In this document: one piece after another, positions 1-7,734 of the stretch | Layout of the letters: each line of letters begins with the position of its first letter | How positions within the stretch are numbered: the first letter of the stretch is position 1 | From: Streptomyces sp. CG1 | GTDB taxonomy: Bacteria; Actinomycetota; Actinomycetes; Streptomycetales; Streptomycetaceae | Length of the DNA: 64,000 nt | Reading direction: 5' to 3' | Assembly (NCBI RefSeq): GCF_041080625.1 | Contig: NZ_CP163518.1 | Coordinates: 4,526,001 to 4,590,000, forward strand | The notes under the pieces: model-generated | The model's database searches: none | What the model was told of the DNA's origin: nothing | Seen by the model: the letters and a program-made list of their open reading frames with translations, nothing else | Translations under genes and position numbers: made by a program

Positions 1-637
1 GGCCCGGCTGCGGGGTGCCGGCAGCGCCGAAGTCGAACTCGGCGGTGAGGTCGGTGCCGGTGCGCAGGAACGCGTGGACGACGCCGTCCCGACAGGGCAC
101 GTCGGGCGTGTCGAGCCGGGCGTCCGCGACGGCCTCCGGCGCGTAGACGTCGCCGACGAGGAGCCGGCTGACGTCGGAGCGTCCGCGCTCCAGGGCGGAC
201 AGCGCCTGCCACAGGGCGACGACCGGGGTGAGGACGCCCGCGTTGATCGTCATGTTGCGGCCGGTCGCGCCGATGCGCAGGTTGACGAACGCCGACGCCG
301 AACTGGACGTGGCGTTGGGGAAGTACTGGGCGGACAGCAGCTTCCCCTTCTCCGCGGCGTGGCGCTGGAGCCGGGCCAGCGCGGCGGTGTTGCCGTACTC
401 CGTGCCGATCACCACGGTGTCGTCGGAGCGCGTCCCGCCGTCCGCGAGCGCCTCGGAGGCGTCCTCGGCGCCGAGGACGAGATACAGGCAGGTCCGGGTG
501 AACGCGTCGCGGAACTGGTCGCCGGCGGTGCCGATCACCTCATGCCAGTCGGGCGGCAGGCCCTCGCGGTCGTCCGTGCCATTCGTCGAGCCGGGTGCGC
601 ACAGCGTGACCGGGCCCAGGAAGAACTCAAACAACAC
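1..637 (-). CDS. Beta-ketoacyl synthase-like protein lacking the catalytic Cys (partial)
   Basis: Open reading frame on the minus strand running off the left edge, so only about 212 N-terminal residues are visible. The segment SAQYFPNATSSSASAFVNL followed by a small-residue-rich TGRNMTINAG stretch matches the type II ketosynthase / chain-length-factor fold (FPN motif, then the nucleophile elbow). Where an active KS has A-C-A/S-S-G, this protein reads N-A-G-V-L-T-P, so the nucleophilic cysteine is absent. It probably acts as a chain-length factor or scaffold partner for an active KS outside the window, working with the ACP just upstream. The GTG start at 637 is chosen because GGAGAG lies just before it and no ATG is in frame; TTG at 634 is an alternative. 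Fold assignment is good, exact role uncertain. Confidence 0.7.
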   Translation of the reverse strand, partial: MLFEFFLGPVTLCAPGSTNGTDDREGLPPDWHEVIGTAGDQFRDAFTRTCLYLVLGAEDASEALADGGTRSDDTVVIGTEYGNTAALARLQRHAAEKGKLLSAQYFPNATSSSASAFVNLRIGATGRNMTINAGVLTPVVALWQALSALERGRSDVSRLLVGDVYAPEAVADARLDTPDVPCRDGVVHAFLRTGTDLTAEFDFGAAGTPQPG

Positions 638-682
638 AACTCTCCATGGCGATGCTTCGAGTGGGCGGGGACGCGCGGACGG

Positions 683-931
683 TCAGCCGCCGACCCGCTC
701 GCTCACGTGCCGCTGGAGGTCCCCCACCGTGACGAGGTCGCGGGAGAATTCGTCGCCGAGTTCGATGTCCAGGACCGCCTCCACCTGGACGACGACATCG
801 ATCAGCTTGAGGGAATCGATGTTCAGGTCGGTCTTGAGGTCCTGATCGGCCGTGATTTCGAAGGATTCCGGGAGTTCCGCGATCTGCTTCAGCACTTCGG
901 AAATACGACCGTCGATGACGCTGTCCAACAT
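683..931 (-). CDS. Acyl carrier protein
   Basis: An 82-residue acidic four-helix carrier protein beginning MLDSVIDGRISEVLKQI, with the phosphopantetheine site in DLNIDSLKLIDVV, where the serine is the expected attachment residue. The ATG at 931 has a GGGGGAAAG ribosome site directly upstream, so the 42-residue in-frame extension upstream is rejected. It lies 45 bp upstream of the ketosynthase-like gene on the same strand, so the two likely form one operon and the ACP probably carries the polyketide or acyl intermediate. A matching Sfp-type transferase is encoded at 12454-13224. Family assignment is firm. Confidence 0.9.
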   Translation of the reverse strand: MLDSVIDGRISEVLKQIAELPESFEITADQDLKTDLNIDSLKLIDVVVQVEAVLDIELGDEFSRDLVTVGDLQRHVSERVGG

Positions 932-1284
932 CTTTCCCCCATTTTTAAAGAGACGCTTGACGGTTACGGACCCTAACCAGGCGCCGAGCAGCTTGTCAAT
1001 GAACGTCGAGCGAACACTACGCCCTTCATGGCGATATAAAGCGCGGCTGGATTGCATGCGACCGACTCGGTCGGAAAGTACCCCAGGGGACGGAAATCAG
1101 CCAGACCTACCTGTCGAGGGTGATGCAGAATCTCCTGCTCATGCGCCCGTCCATGGAACTGATTTCGGCCAACCCACTCCATGGCCGGAAACTTTCGTGA
1201 CCCACGTCACGTTGCACGTGTGTGTCGCCTCGCACTAAATTCCGGTGCTTGTTCGTGACATTCGAAACGGGGGAACATTTCGCC
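932..1284. promoter_or_regulatory. Divergent promoter region of the biosynthetic cluster
   Basis: A 353-bp gap between the divergent ACP operon and the long plus-strand operon, with no convincing gene. It is AT-richer than its surroundings near both starts. Around 1197-1211 there is a small dyad with GTGAC and GTCAC half-sites separated by CCAC, followed by TTGCACGTGTG. It must hold promoters in both directions; the dyad is a possible operator, but no regulator gene of the cluster is visible in the window. Confidence 0.45.
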
Positions 1285-2055
1285 ATGTCCACAAACCCTT
1301 CGGCCCTCTCACGCCAGGGCTGGGACCGCTGGAATCTCGGCGCGGAATTCGGAATCGACGATTCCGACGGCAACTACCAGTCACTCCGAGCCGCCTACGA
1401 CGATCTCCCCGAGGACCCGTACGCGGTCGGCTCGGGTCGATACCGGCGCTACGCCCGCGGCGTCTTTCTGCCGTGGTCCAAGGAATTCTTCTGGATGCCG
1501 GCCACGGAAAGCCAGGCCCGGGAGGGCATGAACGGCTATTACCAGGGTGACAACAACCCGGAATACGTAAACGTCACTCGGAATCTGCCGGCCATCAGTG
1601 AAGAGGTCTGCAACAACAAGCTCCTGCTGGACATCATCCAGTTCGACTTCTCCCAGACCCGTTGGAGCGAGGACGACGCGGTCTGGCCTCTCTACGTCGG
1701 CGTCCACCTGATCAAGCTGCACATCGAGGAGGAGGACCGGGAGGCCGTCTCCTCCCCGAACGAACTGCACCAGGACGGCGAGCCGTACGTCTTCGCCCAC
1801 CTGATCTACCGGGACAACGCCGAGGGCGGCGCCAACCTCATCGCCACTCCCGAGTACCGGGGCAAGCAGCCCGAGGACGTCCCGCCCGCGGACCGCCTCG
1901 CCGAGTTCCAGATGGAACGCTCCCTGGAGGCGTACGCCATCACCGACCACCTCGTCAGCCACTACGTCGGCCCCATCCGCAAGGGCGACGCCGACCGGCC
2001 CGGCGAGCGAGCCATCCTGCTGGCCGACTGGGTGCCCATGCGCCACCGCATCTGA
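1285..2055 (+). CDS. 2-oxoglutarate/Fe(II) dioxygenase (2OG-Fe dioxygenase family)
   Basis: A 256-residue protein of the PF10014-like family (IdoA/BsmA group), whose known members hydroxylate free amino acids using 2-oxoglutarate and Fe(II). The first metal-binding H-x-D is visible in ELHQDGEPYVFAHLI near residue 162. A distal histidine (LVSHYVGPI) and a downstream arginine are in the expected places near the C-terminus. The ATG at 1285 is preceded by GGGGGA at about 10 bp. As first gene of the plus-strand operon and directly upstream of an aminoacyl:carrier protein ligase, it likely hydroxylates an amino acid building block, free or carrier-bound. The substrate cannot be read from the sequence. 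Confidence 0.8.
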   Translation: MSTNPSALSRQGWDRWNLGAEFGIDDSDGNYQSLRAAYDDLPEDPYAVGSGRYRRYARGVFLPWSKEFFWMPATESQAREGMNGYYQGDNNPEYVNVTRNLPAISEEVCNNKLLLDIIQFDFSQTRWSEDDAVWPLYVGVHLIKLHIEEEDREAVSSPNELHQDGEPYVFAHLIYRDNAEGGANLIATPEYRGKQPEDVPPADRLAEFQMERSLEAYAITDHLVSHYVGPIRKGDADRPGERAILLADWVPMRHRI

Positions 2056-2066
2056 GGGGACAGCAC

Positions 2067-3152
2067 ATGAACGGCGTGCGTTACCGCCATGAGCGCCCGG
2101 TGGGCGCCGAGGCAGCCGACGAACTGCGCAAGGCCCTCGCGTTCCACTACGGCGACGTCACCGTGGAACTTCTGGACAAGGGTGTCGAGGTCGTCGTAGC
2201 GGCCGGTCCGACCGAGCCCGAACTCGGCGAGATGGTCCGCCACTTCCTGCGCGGCCATCGCGAGGTGCCGGTCACGGTCGTCGCCGAGCACCCCGGACGC
2301 CTCGGACTGACCTGCACCGTGCCTGACGACCACCGCATCGCCGTGGCCCGGGGCGCCTATCTGCAGGGCCCGGAGTGGACCGCCGCGATGGACCGGGTGC
2401 GCCGGCTGTGCCGGGAGCGGCTCGCCGAGCCGTTCGGCGCGCCGCTGCTGGCCGGACCGGCGCAGCTCGCCCGCGACGTACTGGTCCGGGCCGGGTACTA
2501 CCAGAAGTTCCCGAACCTGGTGAACGCGGTCGCCCGGATCCGCGACCACTACTGGGACGGCATCACCGTCGCCCAGCTCCGCCCCGGCCAGACCGAGGCG
2601 CGGGACTCCTTCTACCGGCCGGCCGAGACCGTCCTCACTCCGGTCACGTGCTACCACGTCTACGCCAACGCGGCCGAGCTGAGGGACCGCTACGGCACCG
2701 GGCTGTTCGCCATCGAGGGTCCGGTCTTCCGGCACGAGTCGCACAACCACAGCCCGACGCGGCTGGGCGAGTTCCGGATGTTCGAACTCGTGCGGATGGG
2801 CAGCGCCGAGGAGGTCGCGGACGACTTCGAGCGCATGCTGAAGGCGTTCACCGAGTTCTTCGCCGAACTCGGCGTGCCGCACCGCATCGTCAGCGCCTCC
2901 GACACGTTCTTCGGGGACGCTCCGACCATGACGCGCGAGGCCCAGCTGCTCAACAAGAGCAAGTTCGAGGTACGGGTCCCGCTCGGCACCGGTGAACTGT
3001 CCGTGGCCAGCGTCAACGCGCACGGCGAGGTGTTCGCCGACTCCTTCGGGCTGCGCGACCTCGGAGCCGACGGCACCTGCTGCGCGGGAATCGGCCTGGA
3101 CCGGCTCACCTACGCCCTGCTGTCGTACGGCCTTCTCGGTACCCCGGCCTGA
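2067..3152 (+). CDS. Amino acid:[carrier protein] ligase, atypical seryl-tRNA-synthetase-like
   Basis: A 361-residue class II aaRS catalytic domain without a tRNA-binding arm. Motif 2 is in FRHESHNHSPTRLGEFRMFE and motif 3 in CCAGIGLDRLTYALL. Cysteines in TPVTCYHVY and GTCCAGIG, plus an intervening glutamate, fit the Zn-binding Cys-Glu-Cys site of methanogen-type SerRS and of the bacterial aa:CP ligases (Bll0957 type). Known members adenylate small amino acids such as Gly or Ala and load them on a discrete carrier protein. The next gene (3197-3448) encodes just such a small carrier, which strongly supports this role. ATG 2067 follows AGGGGACAGC. Amino acid identity is not determinable here. 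Confidence 0.85.
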   Translation: MNGVRYRHERPVGAEAADELRKALAFHYGDVTVELLDKGVEVVVAAGPTEPELGEMVRHFLRGHREVPVTVVAEHPGRLGLTCTVPDDHRIAVARGAYLQGPEWTAAMDRVRRLCRERLAEPFGAPLLAGPAQLARDVLVRAGYYQKFPNLVNAVARIRDHYWDGITVAQLRPGQTEARDSFYRPAETVLTPVTCYHVYANAAELRDRYGTGLFAIEGPVFRHESHNHSPTRLGEFRMFELVRMGSAEEVADDFERMLKAFTEFFAELGVPHRIVSASDTFFGDAPTMTREAQLLNKSKFEVRVPLGTGELSVASVNAHGEVFADSFGLRDLGADGTCCAGIGLDRLTYALLSYGLLGTPA

Positions 3153-3196
3153 CCCGGCCGGCATACCGAAACCGACCCATCGAGGGAATGAGTTCC

Positions 3197-3448
3197 ATGG
3201 AAGACCTGAAGAAGGTTGTCGACGACCTGCTGGAGCAGCTCGCCCAGGCACGGGATGTGCCGGCCGACGCCGAACCGTCGCAGATCATCATCAGCTCGCT
3301 CGACCAGATGCGCTTCCTGGTCGGCCTGGAGGAGCGGCTCGACGCCATGCTCGACGTCGGCGATGTGCTCCCCTTCGACCTGTCCGACCGCGAGGCGCTG
3401 CTCAAGAGCGTCCACGAACTGCTCGTGGAATCCGGAGTGACCCCGTGA
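3197..3448 (+). CDS. Discrete aminoacyl carrier protein
   Basis: An 83-residue acidic carrier protein starting MEDLKKVVDDLLEQLAQ. The likely phosphopantetheine serine is in IIISSLDQMRFLVGLEE. The ATG at 3197 is preferred over the ATG at 3188 because GAGGGA lies 9 bp before it but directly abuts 3188. It follows the aaRS-like ligase by 44 bp and is almost certainly its cognate acceptor, as in the known Bll0957-type ligase/carrier pairs. It is distinct in sequence from the ACP at 683-931 and from the NRPS thiolation domain, so the cluster has three separate carriers. Confidence 0.85.
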   Translation: MEDLKKVVDDLLEQLAQARDVPADAEPSQIIISSLDQMRFLVGLEERLDAMLDVGDVLPFDLSDREALLKSVHELLVESGVTP

Positions 3449-3476
3449 CCGCTGCGTCCGGCGCCGGTGACAGGCG

Positions 3477-4883
3477 ATGAGCACCGCCCGGACGCGGCTG
3501 CTCGACCTGGGGGCGATGCGCGAGGTCATCCGCGTCTCCGTGCCGCTGATGTTCGGCATGGTCGGCAACCTGGTCCTGATGCTGGTCGACCGGATCTGCC
3601 TGGCCCGCTACTCGGAGGACGCCCTCAAGGCGTCAGGGCCCGCCGTCTTCACCGCCACAACGGTGATCATGGTGACCACGGGGGCGGTCGGCATCACCCG
3701 CTCCTATGTGGCGCAGGCCCACGGCCGCGGTGACGAGCGCGGCGCGCTGGACGAGGGGGCGAGCGGACTCGTCCTCGGCCTGCTGCTCTCCGCGCTGCTG
3801 CTGCTCGCCACCCCGCTGCTGACCCGGGTGCCGCAGCTGAGCGGGCAGCCCGCGCACATCGAGGCGCTGGAGGCGCAGTTCCTGGGCCTGTCCACCCTCT
3901 ACGGCTCCGTCATGACCCTCAACATGGCGCTGTCGTCGTACTTCAACGGAATGGGCCGGACCCGGATCCCGATGACGGTCGGCATCATCGGGCAGGCGGT
4001 CGGCGTCGTGATGACCATCGGCTTGGTCTTCGGCCGCTTCGGGCTGCCGGAGCTGGGCATGCGGGGCTCCGCGCTCGGCACGCTCAGCGCCGTGTCCGTC
4101 ATGTGCCTCGGCTATGTCGTGTGCCTGCCCCGCGGCTACGCGGCGGGCTTGGGCCGGCTCATGCGCCAGGGGGTCAGGCAGGTCGCCCAGGTGCTCTGGC
4201 TGCGGCTGCGGCGCGGTGCCCCCGCGGGCGGCTCGCTCAGCCTGGAGGAGCTGGGGCAGACGGCGTTCGTGTGGCTGGCCGGCGTCCTCGGGTCGGTGGC
4301 GCTCGCCGCGAACAACGTCGCACTGGCCCTGAACTACGCGGCCGTCATCCCCCTGATCGGCCTCGGGATGGGCTGCAACATCCTGTGCGGCAAGGCCGTC
4401 GGCGCCGGACGCTACCGCGACATCCCGCACATCATGCGGGTCACGCTGACGACCTCCGGCGTGTACGTCGCCGTGGTCGCGGTCCTCCAGATCGCCACCC
4501 CGGCCCTGCTGCTGAGCCCGTTCGGTCTCGACGGTGCCGGCTCCGCCGTGACCGGCCACGCCGTGGACACCTCGCGGGTGCTGTGGACCTACTCCGCCGC
4601 CTTCATGTTCTCCATGGTCGGCTCCGGCGTCCTGGAGTGCCTCGGGCTCGCCCGCTTCGGGTTCGTGGCACGGATCGTCCTCATGTGGGTTCTGTGCGTG
4701 CCCACCATCACCGTGTTCGTGCTGCTCAACCGAGATGACCCCGACATGTTGCCGATCATGTGGGTGATCTTCTCCGCCTTCGAGGCTGCGATGGCAGTGG
4801 TCTGCCTGTGGCGCGTCCGACGTGCCGTCGCCAACGAGGAGAACAGGCTCCACACCACCGATCCGGTCCAGCAGACCGCCTGA
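3477..4883 (+). CDS. MATE family efflux transporter
   Basis: A 468-residue polytopic membrane protein with about 12 hydrophobic segments and the two-fold pseudo-symmetry of MATE (NorM/DinF-like) cation-coupled exporters. The first helix region is VPLMFGMVGNLVLMLVDRIC. It is embedded between the carrier protein and the ATP-grasp gene on the same strand, so it is the best candidate for product export or self-resistance. The start at ATG 3477 has only a poor ribosome site, but no better in-frame start exists; translation may be coupled to the preceding gene 28 bp upstream. Confidence 0.9.
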   Translation: MSTARTRLLDLGAMREVIRVSVPLMFGMVGNLVLMLVDRICLARYSEDALKASGPAVFTATTVIMVTTGAVGITRSYVAQAHGRGDERGALDEGASGLVLGLLLSALLLLATPLLTRVPQLSGQPAHIEALEAQFLGLSTLYGSVMTLNMALSSYFNGMGRTRIPMTVGIIGQAVGVVMTIGLVFGRFGLPELGMRGSALGTLSAVSVMCLGYVVCLPRGYAAGLGRLMRQGVRQVAQVLWLRLRRGAPAGGSLSLEELGQTAFVWLAGVLGSVALAANNVALALNYAAVIPLIGLGMGCNILCGKAVGAGRYRDIPHIMRVTLTTSGVYVAVVAVLQIATPALLLSPFGLDGAGSAVTGHAVDTSRVLWTYSAAFMFSMVGSGVLECLGLARFGFVARIVLMWVLCVPTITVFVLLNRDDPDMLPIMWVIFSAFEAAMAVVCLWRVRRAVANEENRLHTTDPVQQTA

Positions 4884-4915
4884 CAGTCCACCAGACAGAG
4901 AGTGTGGCCTTTTCC

Positions 4916-6127
4916 GTGAACATACTCCTTCTCGGTCGCGAGGAAGACTGCCGCGACTACCTCGACTACGCGGAGCAGCGGGGCTTCAGCGTCCGCTTCT
5001 TCGACCCGCCGCAGCTCGCCGCCGACGACCGCGAGAACTGGCGGCGCACCGTCGCCGAGGCCGCGCGCGCCGCCGTGGACCTCACCGGCCTCGACGACGT
5101 GATCTCCTTCCACGACAGCTACCAGATCCAGCTGGAACTGATCCGCGGCGAACTGGGCATGCCCACCCGGGACATCGACACGCTGCTGTGCCTCGCCGAC
5201 AAGACCCGGTTCAAGGCGCACCCCGCGGTCCGCGACCACATCACCCGCCACATCGAACTGGATCCGTCGGCGAAGGCACCCCAGGCACTCGCCGCCGTCA
5301 CCGAGGCCCTGTCCTTCCCCGTCGTGGTCAAGCCGTCGAACGGCTTCTACAGCGCGGGCGTGGTGAAGGCCGAGACACCGGAGGAGTTCCCGAAGGCGTT
5401 CCTGCAGACCAAGCGCGTCTGCACCGTGCTGCGGGAGGGCAACGGCCAGTCCCGGATGCTCGCGGAGGAGTATCTCGACGGCAACGAGTACGCCGTCGAC
5501 GGCATGGTCAGCGAGGGCCGGATCATCCCGCTCCAGGTCCACCGCAAGCTGCCGCCCCTGGTCGGCCCGCTCTTCCACGAAGTGGCCTATCTGACCGAGC
5601 CGTTCGACGCGGAGCTTGGCCGTGACTTCACCGCCCTGCTGGAGGACGTGATACCGGGCGTCGGCCTGGACGACTCTCCCTTCCACGCGGAGTTCCGCTT
5701 CGACGGGCAGGGCCGGCTGCGCATCCTCGAACTCGCCCCCCGCCTGTGCGGCGGCGGCACCACCACCTACCAGCAACTGCGCATCTGCACCGGGCTCGAC
5801 GCCTACGACCTGCTGCACCGGCTGGGCCGCGAGGCCATCGACCCCAAGCCGCTGCACCATCGGGTGGCGCTGGAGTACGACGCCCCCATCGAGCGCAGCG
5901 GCTTCCTCAAGAACACCGACCGCGCGGTCGAGGTCTGCCGCAAGAACGGCGTCACCACCGTGCACCTGCACCGTCCGGACGGCCAGTTCGTGCTCGCTCC
6001 GCCGCTCAACTTCGAGACGGTCCTGACCGCCTACTTCGCCCGGGACACCCGGGAAGAGGCCGAAGCACTGCTGGATGTCCTGATGACCGACTGCACGATC
6101 GAGACCGAAACGGAAAAGTCCTCATGA
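4916..6127 (+). CDS. ATP-grasp carboxylate-amine/thiol ligase
   Basis: About 403 residues with an ATP-grasp fold: an N-terminal Rossmann-like domain (NILLLGREED), the nucleotide-binding strand VVVKPSNGFYSAGVV, and the metal/ATP-binding acidic block FHAEFRFDG...LRILELAPRLCGGG. This superfamily activates a carboxylate as acyl phosphate and joins it to an amine or to a carrier thiol (compare BtrJ, which loads glutamate on an ACP in butirosin biosynthesis). With a BtrH-like acyltransferase in the same cluster, carrier loading is as plausible as peptide ligation. The GTG at 4916 is chosen because homologous proteins begin at this strand; GTG 4904 is possible and neither has ideal ribosome-site spacing. 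It overlaps the next gene by 4 bp (ATGA). Confidence 0.8.
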   Translation: MNILLLGREEDCRDYLDYAEQRGFSVRFFDPPQLAADDRENWRRTVAEAARAAVDLTGLDDVISFHDSYQIQLELIRGELGMPTRDIDTLLCLADKTRFKAHPAVRDHITRHIELDPSAKAPQALAAVTEALSFPVVVKPSNGFYSAGVVKAETPEEFPKAFLQTKRVCTVLREGNGQSRMLAEEYLDGNEYAVDGMVSEGRIIPLQVHRKLPPLVGPLFHEVAYLTEPFDAELGRDFTALLEDVIPGVGLDDSPFHAEFRFDGQGRLRILELAPRLCGGGTTTYQQLRICTGLDAYDLLHRLGREAIDPKPLHHRVALEYDAPIERSGFLKNTDRAVEVCRKNGVTTVHLHRPDGQFVLAPPLNFETVLTAYFARDTREEAEALLDVLMTDCTIETETEKSS

Positions 6128-7404
6128 GGCCGGAAATCAAGCGCGCCCTGCACACCATCCCGATCGGCGCCAGCTCGCCGCTGCGCGCCTGCCGCAACGT
6201 GGAGACCGAACCACTGGTCGTCGCCGAGGCCCACGGGCAGTACCTCCACGACATCGACGGCACCCGGTACGTCGACTTCATGTACGGCTTCGGGCCGCTG
6301 ATCCTCGGCCACGCGCCGCAGGCCGTCAGCTCCGCCATCGCCCGGCAGGCCGTGGACGGCACCTTGTTCGGCACGTACTGCGTGCAGGAGATCGAGCTGG
6401 CCGAGCGCATCACCGCGACCGCCGACCACCTGGAGCAACTGCGCTTCGTGTGCAGCGGCACCGAGGCCGTGATGTCCACACTCCGGCTGGCCCGCGCCTA
6501 CACCGGACGCACCGGAGTACTGCGCTTCAACGGCGGCTACCACGGCCACTTCGACCTGGTGCAGAACAAGGACGAGGCCCGTATGCGCGACGCCGGTCTC
6601 GACCCGGCCGCGATGCGTTCCAACGTCTACGCCGAGTACAACGACACCGCGAGCGTCGAGCGCGCCTTCGCCGGGCATCCCGGCGAGATCGCGGCCGTCG
6701 TCGTGGAGCCCATCGCCTGCAACATGTCCCTCGTGCTGCCCGAGGACGGCTTCCTCGCCGACCTGCGCCGCATATGTGACCGCGAGGGCGCGGTGCTGAT
6801 CTTCGACGAGGTCATCACCGGCTTCCGGCTCACCTACGGCCCCGCGAGCAACCTGCTCGGGGTCGCCCCCGACCTCACCGCCTTCGGCAAGATCATCGGT
6901 GGTGGCACGCCCGTCGGCGCGTTCGGCGGTCGCCGCGACATCATGCGGCTGCTCGACGAGGAGCGGGTCCTGCAGGGCGGCACCCTGGCCGGCAACCCGC
7001 TGACCATGGCGGCCGGCCTCGCCACGCTCGATGTGCTGGCGGAGCCCAGCTTCTACGAAGAGCTGGAGCGCAAGGGCGCCCTGCTGGAGGCGGCCGTGGA
7101 GCGCCACCGGGCCGAGAAGGGGCTCGACTTCCACTTCGTGCGCACCGGCAGCATCTTCGCGTTCATCTTCGTCCCGCGCAGCACTCCGGTCCGCCGCAAG
7201 GCGGATGTCGCGGCCCAGCCGCACTCGCCCTACACCACGCTGTACGCAGGCATCCGGAAGGACGGCTACCACCTGGCGCCGGACATCGAGGAGCCGATGT
7301 ACATCTCCGCCGCGACGCCCGACGAGACCCTGGAGGACTTCGCGGCCCGCGCCGTCGGACTCCTCGCCACCGACCCGAACACGCCGCGGATCACCCCGGC
7401 CTAG
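6124..7404 (+). CDS. Class III PLP aminotransferase (glutamate-1-semialdehyde aminomutase-like)
   Basis: A 426-residue fold-type I PLP enzyme. Seen are the phosphate/cofactor region CSGTEAVMSTLRLARAY, the cofactor-binding aspartate in LIFDEVITGFR, and the Schiff-base lysine in FGKIIGGGTPVGAFGG. This is the GSAM subgroup, which also includes the beta-aminotransferase domains of iturin/mycosubtilin synthases acting on beta-ketoacyl carriers. Because the cluster has a KS-like protein, an ACP and a FabG-like reductase, transamination of a beta-keto or aldehyde intermediate is a reasonable inference. ATG 6124 overlaps the ATP-grasp stop codon, indicating translational coupling. Confidence 0.88.
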   Translation: MRPEIKRALHTIPIGASSPLRACRNVETEPLVVAEAHGQYLHDIDGTRYVDFMYGFGPLILGHAPQAVSSAIARQAVDGTLFGTYCVQEIELAERITATADHLEQLRFVCSGTEAVMSTLRLARAYTGRTGVLRFNGGYHGHFDLVQNKDEARMRDAGLDPAAMRSNVYAEYNDTASVERAFAGHPGEIAAVVVEPIACNMSLVLPEDGFLADLRRICDREGAVLIFDEVITGFRLTYGPASNLLGVAPDLTAFGKIIGGGTPVGAFGGRRDIMRLLDEERVLQGGTLAGNPLTMAAGLATLDVLAEPSFYEELERKGALLEAAVERHRAEKGLDFHFVRTGSIFAFIFVPRSTPVRRKADVAAQPHSPYTTLYAGIRKDGYHLAPDIEEPMYISAATPDETLEDFAARAVGLLATDPNTPRITPA

Positions 7405-7734
7405 GGTTTTTCTTCCGGATCAGGCCCGGCCCCGGGCGACGGCGCCCTGCGGGGCCGACCCCGGCACGATCCGAACGGCAGGCCCCGGGGCCGTCCTTCG
7501 GCCCGGGCCTGTTCCAGCCCGCACATTCCGCCAGGCGCGCGCCGCCGACCGCCGTGCGCCCGGCACACCGGACACCCCTGGCACGACCGCGCCCCTGCTC
7601 CGCGGGCCGTGGTCCCCGGGCCGCGGCCCGCACCGCCCGGACCGCACCCGCACTGCCCCCGCCACCCGCGCCCCCGGACTCCGCCCGCGTCGCCCGGAAG
7701 TCGGACCGCCCGCCCCCTGCCGACGGGACTAGAC
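7405..7734. other. Non-coding gap upstream of the NRPS gene
   Basis: 330 bp of very GC-rich DNA between the aminotransferase stop and the NRPS start. No reading frame here resembles a protein family; apparent frames are proline/arginine-rich and have no ribosome site. A run of GC-rich dyads (for example GGCCCCGGGGCC around 7480-7492) could act as a terminator or attenuator, so the NRPS and downstream genes may have their own promoter. Confidence 0.4.
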
